Below, piece by piece: positions 11,000 to 24,854 of a stretch of DNA of 64,000 bases. The stretch is from Apus apus. Lineage: Eukaryota > Chordata > Aves > Apodiformes > Apodidae. Position 1 is the first letter of the stretch. Every line of letters begins with the position of its first letter. The stretch is taken from NCBI RefSeq assembly GCF_020740795.1, contig NC_067296.1, forward strand, positions 4,193,001-4,257,000, in the 5' to 3' direction. The notes below the pieces were generated by a model, which did not search any database, was not told the origin of the DNA, and saw only the letters and a program-made list of their open reading frames with translations. The translations under genes and the position numbers were made by a program.

Positions 11000-13900
11000 A
11001 GCCACCTCTGCAGCTGGCACCCTTACCTGCCCCTGTGACGTCCCAGTCAATCCCATGGGATTCACAATCCCAGCAATGATGTCTCACCCCTTTATCTTCC
11101 ATACAGCACATCTTGTGCTGTCAAGTCCCTGAGCCTGGGAGTGTTTATCTTCTGGTGGAAACCCAGTGCTGATGCCTCCAGCAGGAGCAGAGTGAGGCAG
11201 CTGGAACGTGCCTCCTCCTCACCCTGACACGATGTCCCGCAGCCTTGCCCACAAATTGCTGGTTCATTTCTGAGCTCTGAGCCACCATCCCCAGTTCTTG
11301 GTGCAACATAAATACACTTGTGCTTTCCCCTTCTCCGTAGCTACACGCTGACACCCACTCATCCACCTCTCCAGAGGAAAAAGTCACTATTACACTTGTG
11401 TGTCACCCTGGGGAGAATACAGCAGAGCTGGGTGTCATCAAGAGGGTGTTGGAAGAACATGTGCTCTGGAATATGACCTTCAAATCATTTGTTTAAATTT
11501 CTGAAGGTAGAGGGAGGAGAGTGTACTTCAAGCTATCTGTTTCTGCAGGGCTGAAAGAAGAAATAACTGCTTATTTATTTCTGCCTGCAGTTGCTCCCTG
11601 AGCTGATTCCCAGGAGGACTTTGGCATTAAGTTGCCCTCCCAGATTTCTGCTGACGTTATTAGCAATAATGGTCAATTAGGTGTACCAGGAAGGGAGGGA
11701 GAGCAATGAACAGAGATGTCAATTTTAGCACTAGCAGGACAAAAGAAAAATTAATGTTGGCTGAACAGGAAGGACTTAAGACCCTGGCAGGGAAGGGAGG
11801 AGAAGGAAAAACCGTAAGCCTTTAAAGAAAGAACTATAGAAAGTATTTAAAGATGCTTTTTAGAGCTTGCCAAACAAGAGAAGTGCATGATAGCATTTTC
11901 ACCTGCTGGTGATCTGATTAACAATTATAGAATGTGTTTTGCAGCCCAGGTTTTAAGCAGGGCTCGAAGGTAAGTGGATCCAGGGGGCATTGTGTTGTCA
12001 GGGAGAGGAATGTGGTTTTGTGCTCTTGACAGAGGTGGAAATTTGCAGCAGGTCAGGTCTGGGCTGCTGAGGGATTAGGTCAGTATCAGCTCTCACTTCT
12101 GCCTTAAGGCAAATTGAATTTTTCACAGAAGAGGGAGGGAAAAAGAAAAAAAAACCCACAACCCCTGCAACTTAGCTAATCAACTGCTACTAAATCAGGC
12201 AGCCTGGACTATCTGCCACCTCTGCTTGGCTTTGTAACTTCCCTGCAGTAATTATATGGTTTGACTAGAGCAGGTCTAATCCTTGCAGAATAAAAGTCAT
12301 TGTGCCCAGCTCTGGCTGTGCTGGGAGGGTGGTTTGGGGTTGGTGGGCTGGAGCTCAGCTCAGCATGATGGGTTTTAGCACTGGGACCCTGAGTGTATGG
12401 GGTGTCCTGCTGGGAATCACAGCTTTACTTCACAGGAGTTTTATTCTTACCTGTGTGATTTCAGAACTTCTGGGTCTGTTGTTTTGCATTTCCAGATGGT
12501 TGCTGCTGGAGAGCTAGGAAGCAGGCTGCCTTCTCCAAACCAGGTACTGGTCCTCTTTGTCACTTGTTGCTTTCCCTGCTCTCCTGGGGTACCCCGGTGA
12601 CATCCCACCCCAGGTGCTCACAAGCAGTGCTCCAACTCCTCGGAAACCCTGGGCTCACATCCCTGCTTGGCCTAAACTCCGTGGGATGGGTGGCTGCTGA
12701 GAGTGGGATTCAAATGGTGCTTTTAATGAGCAGGTGTCTGTGGCCTCTGTCTCCTGCTGAGCAGAGTTGCCTGCAGAAACCCTGCAATGGTCACAGACCA
12801 CCTCTGCTTTGCTTGAAGGAGGTTCACTCATTGATAGAAGTTATAGTTTTCAGACAGAAAACAACAGGAAAAGAGCTGTAGACAAATCTGAGCCAATGTT
12901 CTTGTAGGTTTTGAATTAAGAGAAGGCTTAATGGTGTTTCTCAGACAGTGTTTCCTACTGTTGCTCCTCAGAGAGGAGCTCCCAAGAAAAGGGAGGGGAA
13001 GCATCTCACCAGCATCAGGACAACTGCCTGTTTCCCCAGCTCTTAGCTGGCTGAAAATAGTACATAGCACAGAGTCTCCTGTGGGATGCTTTGCTTCTCC
13101 TGCTGTTGAACATCACCCCCAGAAGTGGGTAGCTGAGCATGGCCAGGCTGAGTGCTGGAGGTGGTTAAGGGAAATTAAATGGGTATAAAAAAGAGCTAGA
13201 GAGCTTCTATAGCTTTGTTTTCTCCTCTTGTTCTTTGACGTGTCCCTCACAGTGTGGACAACAGCCTGATGGATCCCCAGAGAAGTAATATCCCTGCTAC
13301 AGCAGCTTTCCAGCACTGCTGAGTGCAGTGGTGAAACCAGGGCCTGTTTCTGGTGGGCTTGGAGCCAAGGGGTGCTGGGAGGTCAGGGACCTGTTTGGTG
13401 GTGGTGGTGTGGAGATGTTAAGGCTTGGGCTGAAACAAAGTATTCAGGCTGAACAAGTTCAGGCAGGTGTGCCTGTGACCTGTGTGGTCCTGCCAGTTCT
13501 GCTGGGGATGGCTGAGCCACAGCCTGACAGTGCCTGTGCTGGCCACTGCTGCTGGGGGGTGGGACTGTCCTCTGACATGGAAGTGTGTGAAGGGGGGACA
13601 CTGTGAGGACACGAATGAACCATTCAAGTTATCTCTGTGCTGGTGATGCCCTGTGTTCTGGATGCTGGGTTGATCTACGCTGACGTGTCTGATCGTGGGT
13701 GTTTCTGATGACACTCACAGGCCTGATGTGGTGGCCACCTTGGCACATCATGGAAGGACTTTAAGGAAGGGAAGGGGATGGTTCCCTCAGTGGGGAGGAG
13801 GTGGAAGGGCTGTTGGCTGAGTTCCTGAGGGGTGAACCCAGCTGAGGCTGCATTACCCTGCGTGCAGTGCTAGAGCACTCAGAGCCTGGTCAGGAGTTGT

Positions 13901-16900
13901 CTTGGTTATTTTTAAATTCAGAGCAAGCAGAGGTTTCCTGTAGCACTCAGCTGAGGTGGTCAGAGGACAAATAAGGCTGTGACCCAGGGCAAGCCTGCTA
14001 CAACTATGTACACAGCTTCAGTGTGCCTTCAGCTGGGCTTGCTGTGGATACACTCTGTGTCCACATGCCTGTCCAAGGACATTTCTAGAGCTCTTGGTTA
14101 TCTCTAACTTGGGTCTCCTCCAGGCCACAGATGCAGGAAAGCCAAAGGAATCCATGCTAACTTCTCTCTTCCAATGATGATACATGCCTGTGTTGAGCAG
14201 AGACAGCAACAAGCATCAGTTTTCCAGTAATACAGAATTTATAGCAATCCATTAACTCCAGTTTTTGCCTTAAGAAATTAAAAAAAGAGCTGCTTACTGG
14301 AATTAATAAAAAGAAGGAGCAGAGGCTTTTTCTAGATCCCTCCCTACACCTTTTCATTGACAGTCACACAGCCCAGCCCTGCAGTCCTCACCCTTCAGGG
14401 CAGCACTGCAGCAGCTTCAGGCTGGGCTCTGCCAGGGCTTTATCCAGGTCCTGGGGCACCATGCCACTTGTCACCTTAATTGCAGCAAGTGCAGGAGCTT
14501 AGGAAGGACTTAACTAAAAGGTAAAATCACTAAAAAGAAAATTGGTTCTACCCTGGCTCAATCCAGGACAGTCACCAAGCCGGGACACGTGCCAGAGCCT
14601 GGCTTCCAAAGTGGGTCTCAAAATCTGGGCATTCATGAGAGCTGCAAACTGGGACTTCTGTTATTAAAGACAGTCCAATCTGAAAGTCCCATTACAGCCT
14701 GTGTGTATATTTTATGTATACAGATATACATGTGCACAGCTGACTGAGGACTTAAAACCTACCACACACAGCAAAACACAAGATTTTGCTCCTTACCCCA
14801 GCAGAATTGATGTCTCAGGACTGGGCATTACTAGGGCATTTGGAAGTACTCAGTCTGATAACAAGACAAAGCTTCTGTTGATATCTGTGGGAGAAGACTT
14901 GCACCAATATTCATTGCTTTTGGAACCCTGACTTCTTCCTACTGTATTTCAGATGTAGATTTATTAATTTTTATTTTTTTTTGCTTCATAGTCAGGGGTA
15001 GGAATATCTCCTGGATACAAAGTGCTGCTATTCTAGCATCAAACTGCTGCAGTTCAGGTGCCACCATCATTTCTTTGAGCATGATAAAAGTTATGATAAA
15101 AAGCACAGCCAAGAAAACATTTTTTTTTTTACTGAGAATGCTCTCCACACCTACTGGATATAAATCTGGGTTTCTGGTGACTTCACTGATGCCTCCCCTT
15201 CTGTTTGCTTCTAAAACACCATCACCAACAAAATTTAAGACCTTACCAAAGAAGCTTGACTATAGTATTTTTGTCTTATGTGTTATTTAGAATCCTGGAC
15301 TTCTGAGGAAGAGCTGGGCAGTTTAAACCACCACACCTGAAGGCTTCAGTGGCTGTTTTGAGAGCCCTCATCCCAAGCTGGCAAACCTGCATGCATAGGT
15401 CTGTCAGCACAAGGCAGCCCAGACATCCTTGCTGCAAGTGCTCCTTGGGAATATTTTAACACAGCTGCCAAAGCATCTTATGAAACTGAGGAACACTTTG
15501 TCTACCCTCCAGCCTGCTGTAAGCCAGCCAGGGAGACAGCAGCCCCAAATTCTTCCTAAATTTGAAGCAGAGAATCTGCAAAGTTGTAGGTCTCTGGTGA
15601 GGATGAAAATATTGTAGCTCCTTAAGAAATCAAGAGTTTTAAGAATCACAAATCCCCCCTTCTTTTCTTCTCTTCCAGAATAACCCTTCCTAAAAACCCT
15701 TAGGAAATGAGTGGGTTTAGGATAGAGTAGTTTAGTTAGACTTGCAGAGCACTGGGAGCAACCAGGTAGTGCTGTGAGCTGATCTCTCCCCTTCACTCCT
15801 TATTTCCAAGTTCAGGTTCTACTGGTAACCAGCACAGTCACTGCACCATTACCTCTGCTGGGACTCTGGGAGGAATTATTTCAAAAATCAGGGCTTTATT
15901 CCTTCACCTGTGGGTGAAACTAAAAAAGAGAAATGAAATGCCAAGCAGTTACCAAAGTCACAAATGTTTCACGTGCTTTGCAGTAACTTTAGCCCATGTT
16001 CTTTTCTATTTCTATAATGCACCTTCCCTTCCACAGTTCTGCTTTCCTGAGAGCTGGAGCAGTGTGGTGCTCTCTCTTTATGTCCTTGCTAACTAGCCAA
16101 CACCTCTAAGGCTTGCAGGGTGAAATAGGTGTTTATGTTGCAGATGTTTATGTAGTGAAAGTGGCAAAGGCTGGGGCTGGATAACCTCCTGCCTGGTGGG
16201 GTGAGCTTTCATCCATCCCAGCACCTTTCTAGCAACTGAATGACTGCACAGTTAAACTGTCTGTGTTAGCCAAGCAGCAGGTGGGCCCTGCAGAGAAGAG
16301 GGGATACAGGACATCAGGAAAGCTCCAAATGAAGCCCTGTGGGGTCTGCCTGGTCAGGCAGCCAATCTAATGGGAACTAGGAAGTAAGAGTTTTTTCTTA
16401 AGAAACGGAGGAGTGTGTGTGAACAAAACTCATCTGTGAAACAGCCATCACCTTGTTCATTGTTTCTTTTTTTCCTTACTATTTATTTTTCCTTCAAGTT
16501 CATCCTTGTGTCAAAACATTAGAAAGACAAATTCTAGGAGAGTCATGTCTGTTATCAGACTAGCTGGTGCAACTGGGAACCAGGCACTTAATAAGCATGT
16601 GAGCCCTCAGAACAGGAAACTTGCAATTAATAGTGATTAGAAACATTTTTGTCTCATTGCAAACACTGTAGCACAGTGGACATTGTCATCAGCACTTTTC
16701 TTGTTACAGCTGTTGACTTGGTTTTTGTTTACTCATCAGGATCTCCATGGAAAGATGCCCTCTCATTTACTCTCTGACACTCTCAAAGCCAGTTACATAG
16801 GAAAGCAATTAGAAGAATCTTGACCTGCAGCAGACACGGAGTCCAGGCTGAGTGCTGAATGCACTAAGAAAGCAGGAAACATTCACCTACTTTGCTAAAA

Positions 16901-19900
16901 GCTCCGTAAATACAGGAAAATAAAACTCTGGTTCATGGCAGGAGTGACTTGTACGTTCCCACAACCCCAAACACTCAGGGTGTGTTGTGTGTCTGTTTTC
17001 CTGCTCTGTTACATTGTCTTGCTACATCATGAAACCAGGTCTCACTCAGTAGCCTCTGGGGAAAAGAAGAAACCCTGGTGTTCTGTTTAGTGCTGTGAGT
17101 TGTGTGATGCTTTGTGCACAAACAAGGCTGGATACCTTCACCTTGAGTCTATTTCTGATGTCAAGGAACTGATAATGGGCTGAGCTTCTGGTGCCTCTTG
17201 ATGTGTTTGTTGGTGTCGCTTAATTCTCACGGGTCTTAATTGCTGATTATTTCAATGTTTGTGTATGGATTTAAAGAGCAAAGGCACTGCATCCTCATCT
17301 GGGGACACTGGGCATGTGTGATGGTCTGGACTCTTGACACTGCAGAGAACATCACCTTGGTTATCTGAGTGTTGCTGCAACAGCCTCTGGTGTCTGGGCA
17401 GGAACACTGCTATCAGGGCACCTGATGGGTAAAGCCACCCTTCATATGGAGGAGAAAGTCCTAAACATGGAGTATCTGTGTTTAAATCCCTAGAACCCAT
17501 TCCCTGAGCCTCACAGCTCTGTGTCCCAGCTGTAGCTTTACTTGCATGTAGCTGCCCAGGCCCTGAGTCCAGCCCTGCTAAAACTAATGGTGGGACTTTC
17601 ATTAACTGTAGAAACCAGATCTGGCTCTGAAAGATGGACAAAGGCTTCTAACACTCCTGCTCCTGGTGAGGCTTTTATGCCTTCAGCTATCAGATGTGTA
17701 CCCTGCTGAGCAACATCATTAAAGATGCATGAGCTGTCAGGATCTCTGTTTCCCAACAGGGCAGGTGCCTGTGCTGCCAGGGCTCTGAGCAGCAGCTCCA
17801 GCAACAAAAGTCTCCTTGTGCTCTTCTGCTTCACAGATGGTCAAGACCTGATGGGTTTGGAGCATCTCTGAAGTCCCACCAGTCAGGTAGAGCTGCCTGG
17901 TACCCTGATGGAAGAACCTGCTCAGAGTCAAGGGGGTGATGCTGACCACTCAGGGTCTGCCCTTTGGGCTGCTGGTACAGGGACCCAACAGCATGTGGTT
18001 TCTCTGAGAAGAGGATCAGGACCTGAGTGGAAGCACCAGAGCCATGGGAACAGTTTTCCCATGAAGAAACTCTTCTGGAAAGCAGAAGATAAAGCTCTTC
18101 TGGCAGCAGAACTGGGGGACAGAGCATGGCTGGCTCCTATCGAGGGTTAAGTGATGCAAGTGCCTGCCCAAATGAAGGGCTTGGGGTTATGAGTTAGGAA
18201 ACCTGTTTGCAGTTTCTCTGTTCCAAGGGGCTCTGAGGAAAAGTTTCTCTCTGAGATTGGATTAAAAAATCCCTTAAACAGTGGTAGATCTAAACAGAAA
18301 TGCCAGGCACACCCTGAAACACTTCAGCTTGTCAAATACTTGCATGCCACAGAGGATTTTATGGCTAAATCTTCTGTGCACTTAGTGTAAATCAGATTAT
18401 CCTACAATATTTGCTTAAACTGAGAAGAATGCTCACAGATGATGACAAAGCACTGCTGAGTTTTAAGTGCAGTGCACAGGAGACATTTGAATTAATTGCC
18501 AATCAAGTGGTATCCAACAGAAGGTCCTCCTTAATAGGACCAGTGTGTGATAGCTGGGTAGAAAACACCATGTTTCTCCTCTGGTAGTGCCCTGACCTTC
18601 CCTCTAACCACCAAGATCCTTTGCAAAATTATTGTTTCCTTTCAAAATCAGTGTTGTCCTCTGTATTTATCACCAGACTTAATGATGTCTGTGATCTAGG
18701 GGTGTATCTTTGGGTCTGGACCATCTCCATTCATTTACTGCTGTTAATGGGTGAAGGCAGCCAGAGGTTAGAGAAACATATAGTGCTGCAGGTCAGTCTT
18801 AAGATGGTGTAGACCCCATTTTGCTGACGTACCAAACTTGCCAGCACAGCTGCACGTTGGGTTTCTGTGCAAGTCTCTGCTTTCTGTAGGTGCAGCCCCC
18901 AGGTTGGACAACAGGAGCATGGAAAAGATTTTCCAAATTTCTATCAGCTTTGGGCAATACAAGTGAAGGATTATCCCTGTTCCACAAGTGAATTACAGAC
19001 TGGATTATTTCTTCAAGGCCAGAAACTGAGAAATTCAAGAACAGTTTTAGGACTGATGCCTTATTTCAGTCAAGGGAAAGGAGTGCACCTGGCTGCAAAT
19101 AAAATAGCATGGTTTTGTCTAAAAGCTAAACCATCCTTCAGTAAAGTCCAGCTCTGAGATGGTTTAGGAGCATCTTCCTTTGCCTAATGTTATATTGTCT
19201 TTCTAAAAGCCTTCAGCACAGACCCTCAGGCTGTCCAGAAACTGATTTCAGGCAGCCAGAGGGAGTCTTGGTTCTGATTCAAAGTCCTTTTGGGAGTGTT
19301 TTTTGAGGTTCCCCTCCTTGTGAGCTGCTATCACTTTTGAACTCCCTAAGACAGCACTTGTTGCTGTTTGGTAGTCCAAGGACCTTGTGCAGTACCAGAA
19401 ATGTTCCATGCTTTTGTGTCTTGACTCTAAGTTGTATCTAACCCTTCAAACATCTTCCCCTCAAAGCTTCTCATAGGCACAGAGCTACTGGGTTAAACCA
19501 GCTTATTTCTGACCTTCAAAACTTCCAGCCAGATGCCAGGCTTGCACCTTGAGACAATCTTTCTAATTAATCTTCCCAACCTGCTGTGAAGAAGGTAAGT
19601 AACAGGCATTAACCACAGGCTGAGGATTGGAGGGAAGGAACAAGATGCAAAGCTATGATAACATAAAAGGTTTTCATCCCTCAAGGTTCAGACAGAAAGA
19701 AATGCTCTGCTGTCCAGGTGCTGTTGCCCCAGAAGGTGCTGCCCCACACATTTCTCTGCTCCTCTGCAGCAGGAGGGAGGACAAACCAGGGGACTTTGAG
19801 CCTTAGAGAAGATGTAGGGATTCACTTTGAGCATAAAGCCACTGTTACTGAAGGTCTCTGGTGGGCTCTGCTAATTCTAATTCCTAATTCTGGCTTGTTG

Positions 19901-22900
19901 CTGCAGTGTCTGTGAGGAGTTGGGAAGAGGAAATCACCACCAAAGTAAACCTTCTCAAAAAGCAAACCTTCTCATAGTAAACTCCCCCAAAAGAAAAGCT
20001 GCCCTTCCCTCTATCCCTCCCCCTCGCCCCCCAAAGCAAGCCCCCAAAAGATTTCTGTCCAAGCATTGAAGTGACCCTATGGGCACACTCAGCTGACTCG
20101 AGGGCACTGGAAGTGCCTCTAATGAAAGCTCTTGGCACAGACATTGGTGACAAGGTGGGACAAGAGGTGCCCATTCACCTCAGAGGTGGAGGACGAGGAG
20201 GAGCATGTTGCTAATAACGGGAACACAGTTTCACACTCAGCACTGGGCAGGTGGCCAGCTCCTAAGCACCGGGATTTTAACTCCTAACCTCGCAAGCCGT
20301 GGATCTTTGCCCACCAGGCTCTAATATTTCTTTCCTGTCAAGGCATGAAATCTCCTGTAGGTCAGTCTGGTCCTGGCTCTTTATGTGTTTGGAGAGCTTT
20401 GCTCTCCAAACCTACTCAAGGCTTTTGTGTTTGCAAACAGCCCTTCTACTGGGGTGTCCTGGGTGCAAGGCTGCAGCACTGCTTTGGGTCAGTGCTGGAG
20501 CTGGAACCAAACACTTTGCTTGTAGAGAGTAGGTTTTTGTGCCTACAGAAAAGAGGTACAAGAGACAGCCTTTGAAGGAGGAGTTTTACAAATACTTCAG
20601 GCTGATGAAATAACTTTTATTTTTCTTCTTTCGTTGCATTTACCAGGTACAAACTGCCATGGGTGCCATCCCAAGTCTTAATGCTCCTGCAGCAGTGAGG
20701 TTGCACTTGGGTAACTTGTCAGACTGTAGGTAAGTCATCCTGCCAGTTTACTGGCTCCTGCCCAGTTTGGCTTATGCTTTCCTAGTGCAGATGGAGTAAC
20801 AGTCCCCAAGGTTGGGGCTTCTCCTACCAGCATTTGCAAAACTGATTTTTACTGATTTGATGCTCAAATATGAAAAATCAGTTACTTTTGGCTTCTCCTG
20901 CTGCAGTATTGCTCTTTCTGCTGTACCACCATGAAGCCAGATCTGTGCACCTTCTCTTTTTGTCTTCTGGTTTGTTCTTCACCTAATCTTTGATTTACTC
21001 TCATGGCCTTGAAATCAGCATGAACAGCCCAGATCTACCCCTCTAGTTCCTTATTAGCCCCACATTTCTGCTGCCACTTTTAGCTTTCTCTCAGTGTCCT
21101 CCTCTGTTCTATCTTTCTAATTTCCTCCCTTTAATTTTCCTTTTTCAGTCAGCCCTGATTATTCCATGTGCCATTCTGTAAGGCATTTGAAAGCCTTCCC
21201 ATGACTTCAGCACTTTCCAAGCCCTCAAATCTGCCGTTTGTTTGCTTCTTTTGTTTTTCAGAGAACAACCAATGTCAGAGGTTTTCCCTCACGTGTCTTT
21301 AAGATAGTGTTTCTCCACTGGCAATTCCCTGGTTTGAGCATCATTTCCTTTTCTTCTCCCTTGTTGCTTCCTTCTAGACAACCCACACCCTACAGCTGAA
21401 TTGCTCCTCCCCTGTCACCCCCCACAACTCCCCCTGCACAGCCCCACTTATTTCCTCCCACTATCTCTGTTCAAAACCTCTTGCCCTCACCACTGAGACT
21501 GCAACACTGCCTGTTTCCTACTGCTTCCCCATCTCCACCTCTCTCACCCTCATCTCCTGCACCCTCCTGGTGCCTCCCCTGCCCAGTTGGCTTTACCTGC
21601 CTTGCTGAGCAAGCTCCAGTGCTTGAAGCAACCCACATTCCCCAACCATGACCAACTTCTGCGTTCACTTCTTGTCTCATGGCTTGTTTCTTCTTCCCAG
21701 CCCTTCCTGTGCTGCTAGATGTTGCCCATGAGCATTGTCCAGAGCTGCTCTACCCATGCAGATGCAGGGGTGTAGGTTGCTCCTTTGCTTTGTAGAGGCT
21801 TGTGCTTGTTCATGGTAGGTTTAAACATGGACATGGTTTACTTGCTTGCCATCAGCCTTGCTTCTTAGTGACAGCAGCTCTTAGCTGCAATAAAATACAT
21901 CAGGCAACCTTGAAAGATCATGACAAGAAAACTGTGCCAAGGAATTAAAATTGTAGAGATGGGTGTTTAAATTGAAGAGGAGAGAGGGAAAATGGGGCAG
22001 CCCCTTCAGCTGGTCCATGGGACTGCTGGCACAGCTCCTCCTGTGGTGCTCAGCTCCCAGTCCAGCCTGCCTACACTCAGCCAGTTTATTTTGACAAGCT
22101 GTCACCACAGGAATGTCTGATGAAGCAGCAATCACAAGCACAGGTTCTCTGTACACCTGCAGAACAAGGGTCTGATTTCTACTGTCCCCTCACCTCCCAG
22201 TACAGCCCAAGACTGGAAGGTCCTTCTGTGCATCCAAGTTATGGGGTCTGCTCAGCACCCTTCAATTACTGCAGCTTTCTACCTATTCTATTTTTTCTTT
22301 TTTAATCCAAAAGGCTTAACTGGTTGTCAGCCTCTAGTCTGACTGCTGAGTAACTTCTGCATTATAAAAGCACAAGGGAAAAATCTTGTTCTTAGACCTG
22401 GGTGATACCTTTCCAACAAATAGTGAACTTGCTAAAGAAAGGAATTTGAGGGACTAAAACCAGCTGTGAAACTGGATTGAACACTGGATGAGGAGACACC
22501 AGGAACTGGGTCTTTGAATATTCTGGATGTTTTAGTAGTGCTTTTCATGAAACTTTACTTCTGAAATGTCTTCTTTCTTAACCTAGATCCTTGTAAACTT
22601 TTTAATTTGTACCCAAAATTAAAAACAAAAAAAAAAGTAAAGAAAAAAATCCCACAAACTTGGTGCAGTGAGTTTTGACTGTATTAGAAAACAAACCGAT
22701 TGTATTCTTACTCTAGCTCCAAATTTTTGTACTGGCAGCTGGAGGAAGAGCTTTGATTTGCTGGCAAAAATGAGGCTGGTGTGCATGTCTGTGAGCTCCC
22801 TCTGATATGTTGGTCCCTCCCTCTGCCCTGAAGGTCTCCACCTTCTCCCTTCCTGGGCTCTGCAAGAGCCTGCTGACGTGGTAGCTGTCCTTATCTTCCC

Positions 22901-24489
22901 AATTGCAGCTCTCATACCCAAATTTGAGCAGAAAATAAGTCTTAAGTTTGATGGGGTTTTTTTGTTTGTTGTTGTTGTTGGGTTTTTTTTTCCTCTAGCT
23001 GTTAAGATGCATTTCAGCTCTTCACGCTGACTCACTGGTCTGGCACAGAGCCAGTTTATGTATGTGACTCCTCCATCATTACCACTCGTGCCTCAGAAAG
23101 CAGCTGTGCTTACAATACATTTTAAATAATCAGACAACTGAGTTATGGACTTCAGAGACTGGTCCAAAGTTGCTCAGCTCTCCAGCGCCCTGGGCGAAGG
23201 CTCTGGCTGCCAGACTCATGCCTTGGAAAGTTTCCTCCTCCCTGTGCAGCCCAGGGCTGCCAAGGTTTCTGGCTGGTGAAGATCTAAGTCTAGTCCCAGA
23301 TGCTTAACAGACCTTTAACTTGGCTGAGTGTTTTCCCATTCCTCCCATTTTTCACCTCCACCTCTGTGGGTCCATTGAGGAGGAGGACATGGATGTACTT
23401 TATTCTCATTGGCTTTGTTTTCCAGATTTTTCATGAACAAATGCAGCAAGAAGACAAGTTTGTACAGCTAAGGCACTTCTCCATGTGTCACTTGGTGACT
23501 CTTCAAGCGTGGTTCTGCCATGTTGCAGCAGTAATACAGGAATTCTGGACAGAGCTCCCAGATACTCATCAGAGTTTCACACTCCGGGTGCTCTCTGACA
23601 CCCATGTACAGTTGCAAAGATGCAGGTTTATTACCTATAAACACTTACCCACACGTTGTCCTGTCAAAGGAGTGAGTCACACTTGAAATCAAAAGGCATT
23701 GGTTGAGCTAGAAGGTTTGCAGGAAAGCCCACACGGCTGGATGGGCAGAGCTGCCTCCCCTTTGAGCTTGATCTGTTCGGGCTGGGTAGAGGCTCCTTCC
23801 CAAGGAGAAAAAGGGCTGATGGTGATTAATCCTCCAAACCTCCTGAAACCTGTTTCATCCCGGAGAAGACAACCAGCCCCAGAGAAGATACCTGACAGCA
23901 GCATGAGGAATCTTCTCTGCTCGGCTCCCAGCCCAGGCAGGGTCAGTGAGGGCTCCCAGTGCCGCTCCCTGGCCCAGGAGGCTTCTTGGCTTCTCTCCCA
24001 GCGCCGGTGACTGGTTTTGACTCCGGGCAAAGACTCTTATCTGCCTCTTTTGTCCGTCTATACCACGGGCATGAGGCACACTTCAGGAATGGCTTTTGTT
24101 TTCGGCAGCAGCCGCTCTGCTTTGAGAGCCTGACGAGCTCCTTACACGGTGTCGGGGACGGCTTTTAGCTTCTCCTAAAAAATACTCCGACATCCCGTCC
24201 CTAGAATCGACTTGCTCTGTGGCAAACAGGAACCTGCGGCCTGGCTGGGCTATTTAAGCTGATAACAAAAAAAAAAAGAAAAAGAAGAGCAATAGGTTTC
24301 CCAACCCGGACATCCTCCCCAGACCTCCCAGCTTCAGCAGCATCCCGCACCTCCAGCCCAGCCAGGACTCAGGGCAAGTCTTATCTACAGCCGCACCCGG
24401 CAGCCTCAGGAAGGCCGAGGCGGGGCTGCAGCCTTCCACGAAAACTTGAAGACCTTTCTTTTAATATTGATTTAATTTTAACCACCTCC
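11000..24489. other. Intergenic DNA upstream of PPP1R16B
   Basis: No gene or CR1 element was recognised in this 13.5 kb stretch. It contains a block with runs of A/T-rich, possibly conserved sequence near 11,460-11,960, a pyrimidine-rich tract at about 20,990-21,720 on the + strand, and (TTG)-type simple sequence near 22,957. CpG frequency rises gradually from about 23,700 onward towards the CpG island. Open frames such as 22619-23035 minus and 23300-23686 plus match nothing I know. Absence of transposons over such a distance is compatible with, but does not prove, a regulatory domain. Confidence 0.55.
22957..22992. repeat. T-rich / (TTG)n simple sequence
   Basis: A T7 run, a short TTG array and a T9 run follow one another. 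An A-rich tract of similar character lies nearby at 22620-22650. Confidence 0.8.
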
Positions 24490-24727
24490 CCCCCTGCTCC
24501 CCCCCCGCAGCCCTAGGGACAGCCCCTCCCGCCCGCATGCGGACCAGCCCCTTCTTCTCCAAAGGCCCTCCCCACGCTCCGCACCGGCAGCTCTCGCATC
24601 GTTCCCGGGGGATGCTCCTCCGCTCAGCGCTTTCCACCTGCCGGGGCGGGCTGCTCCGCGGGCCCCTCCGCGGCCGCGCCCCCTTCCGCGGCCCCTCCTC
24701 GGGGCGGAGCTGCGGCCGCAGCCGGTA

Positions 24728-24846
24728 GGCGGGCGGGGGCCGGGGCTGCGCGGCGCCGCTGCCTGCTGCTCCTTCCCTGCTGCTCCTTCCCTCTTCCCAG
24801 CTCCTTCCCTGCTCCCTGCCTGCTGCGGGCCCGCGGGAGCTGAGCG
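24728..24846 (+). other. PPP1R16B: PPP1R16B non-coding exon 1 (5' end undetermined)
   Basis: The exon end is set by the donor gcg|gtgagt at 24846/24847, a near-consensus 5' splice site within the CpG island. The start given is arbitrary; the true transcription start could lie anywhere in about 24,600-24,790. The exon sequence is pyrimidine-rich, with a 14-base unit duplicated at 24763-24776 and 24777-24790. It contains no ATG before the donor. This fits the known arrangement in which translation of PPP1R16B begins in exon 2. Confidence 0.6.
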
Positions 24847-24854
24847 GTGAGTGC

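Noticed and set aside
23300..23686. A 128-codon forward open frame just before the CpG island
   Set aside because: I considered it as a possible upstream exon, but it has no family resemblance, no conserved motif and only weak splice signals.
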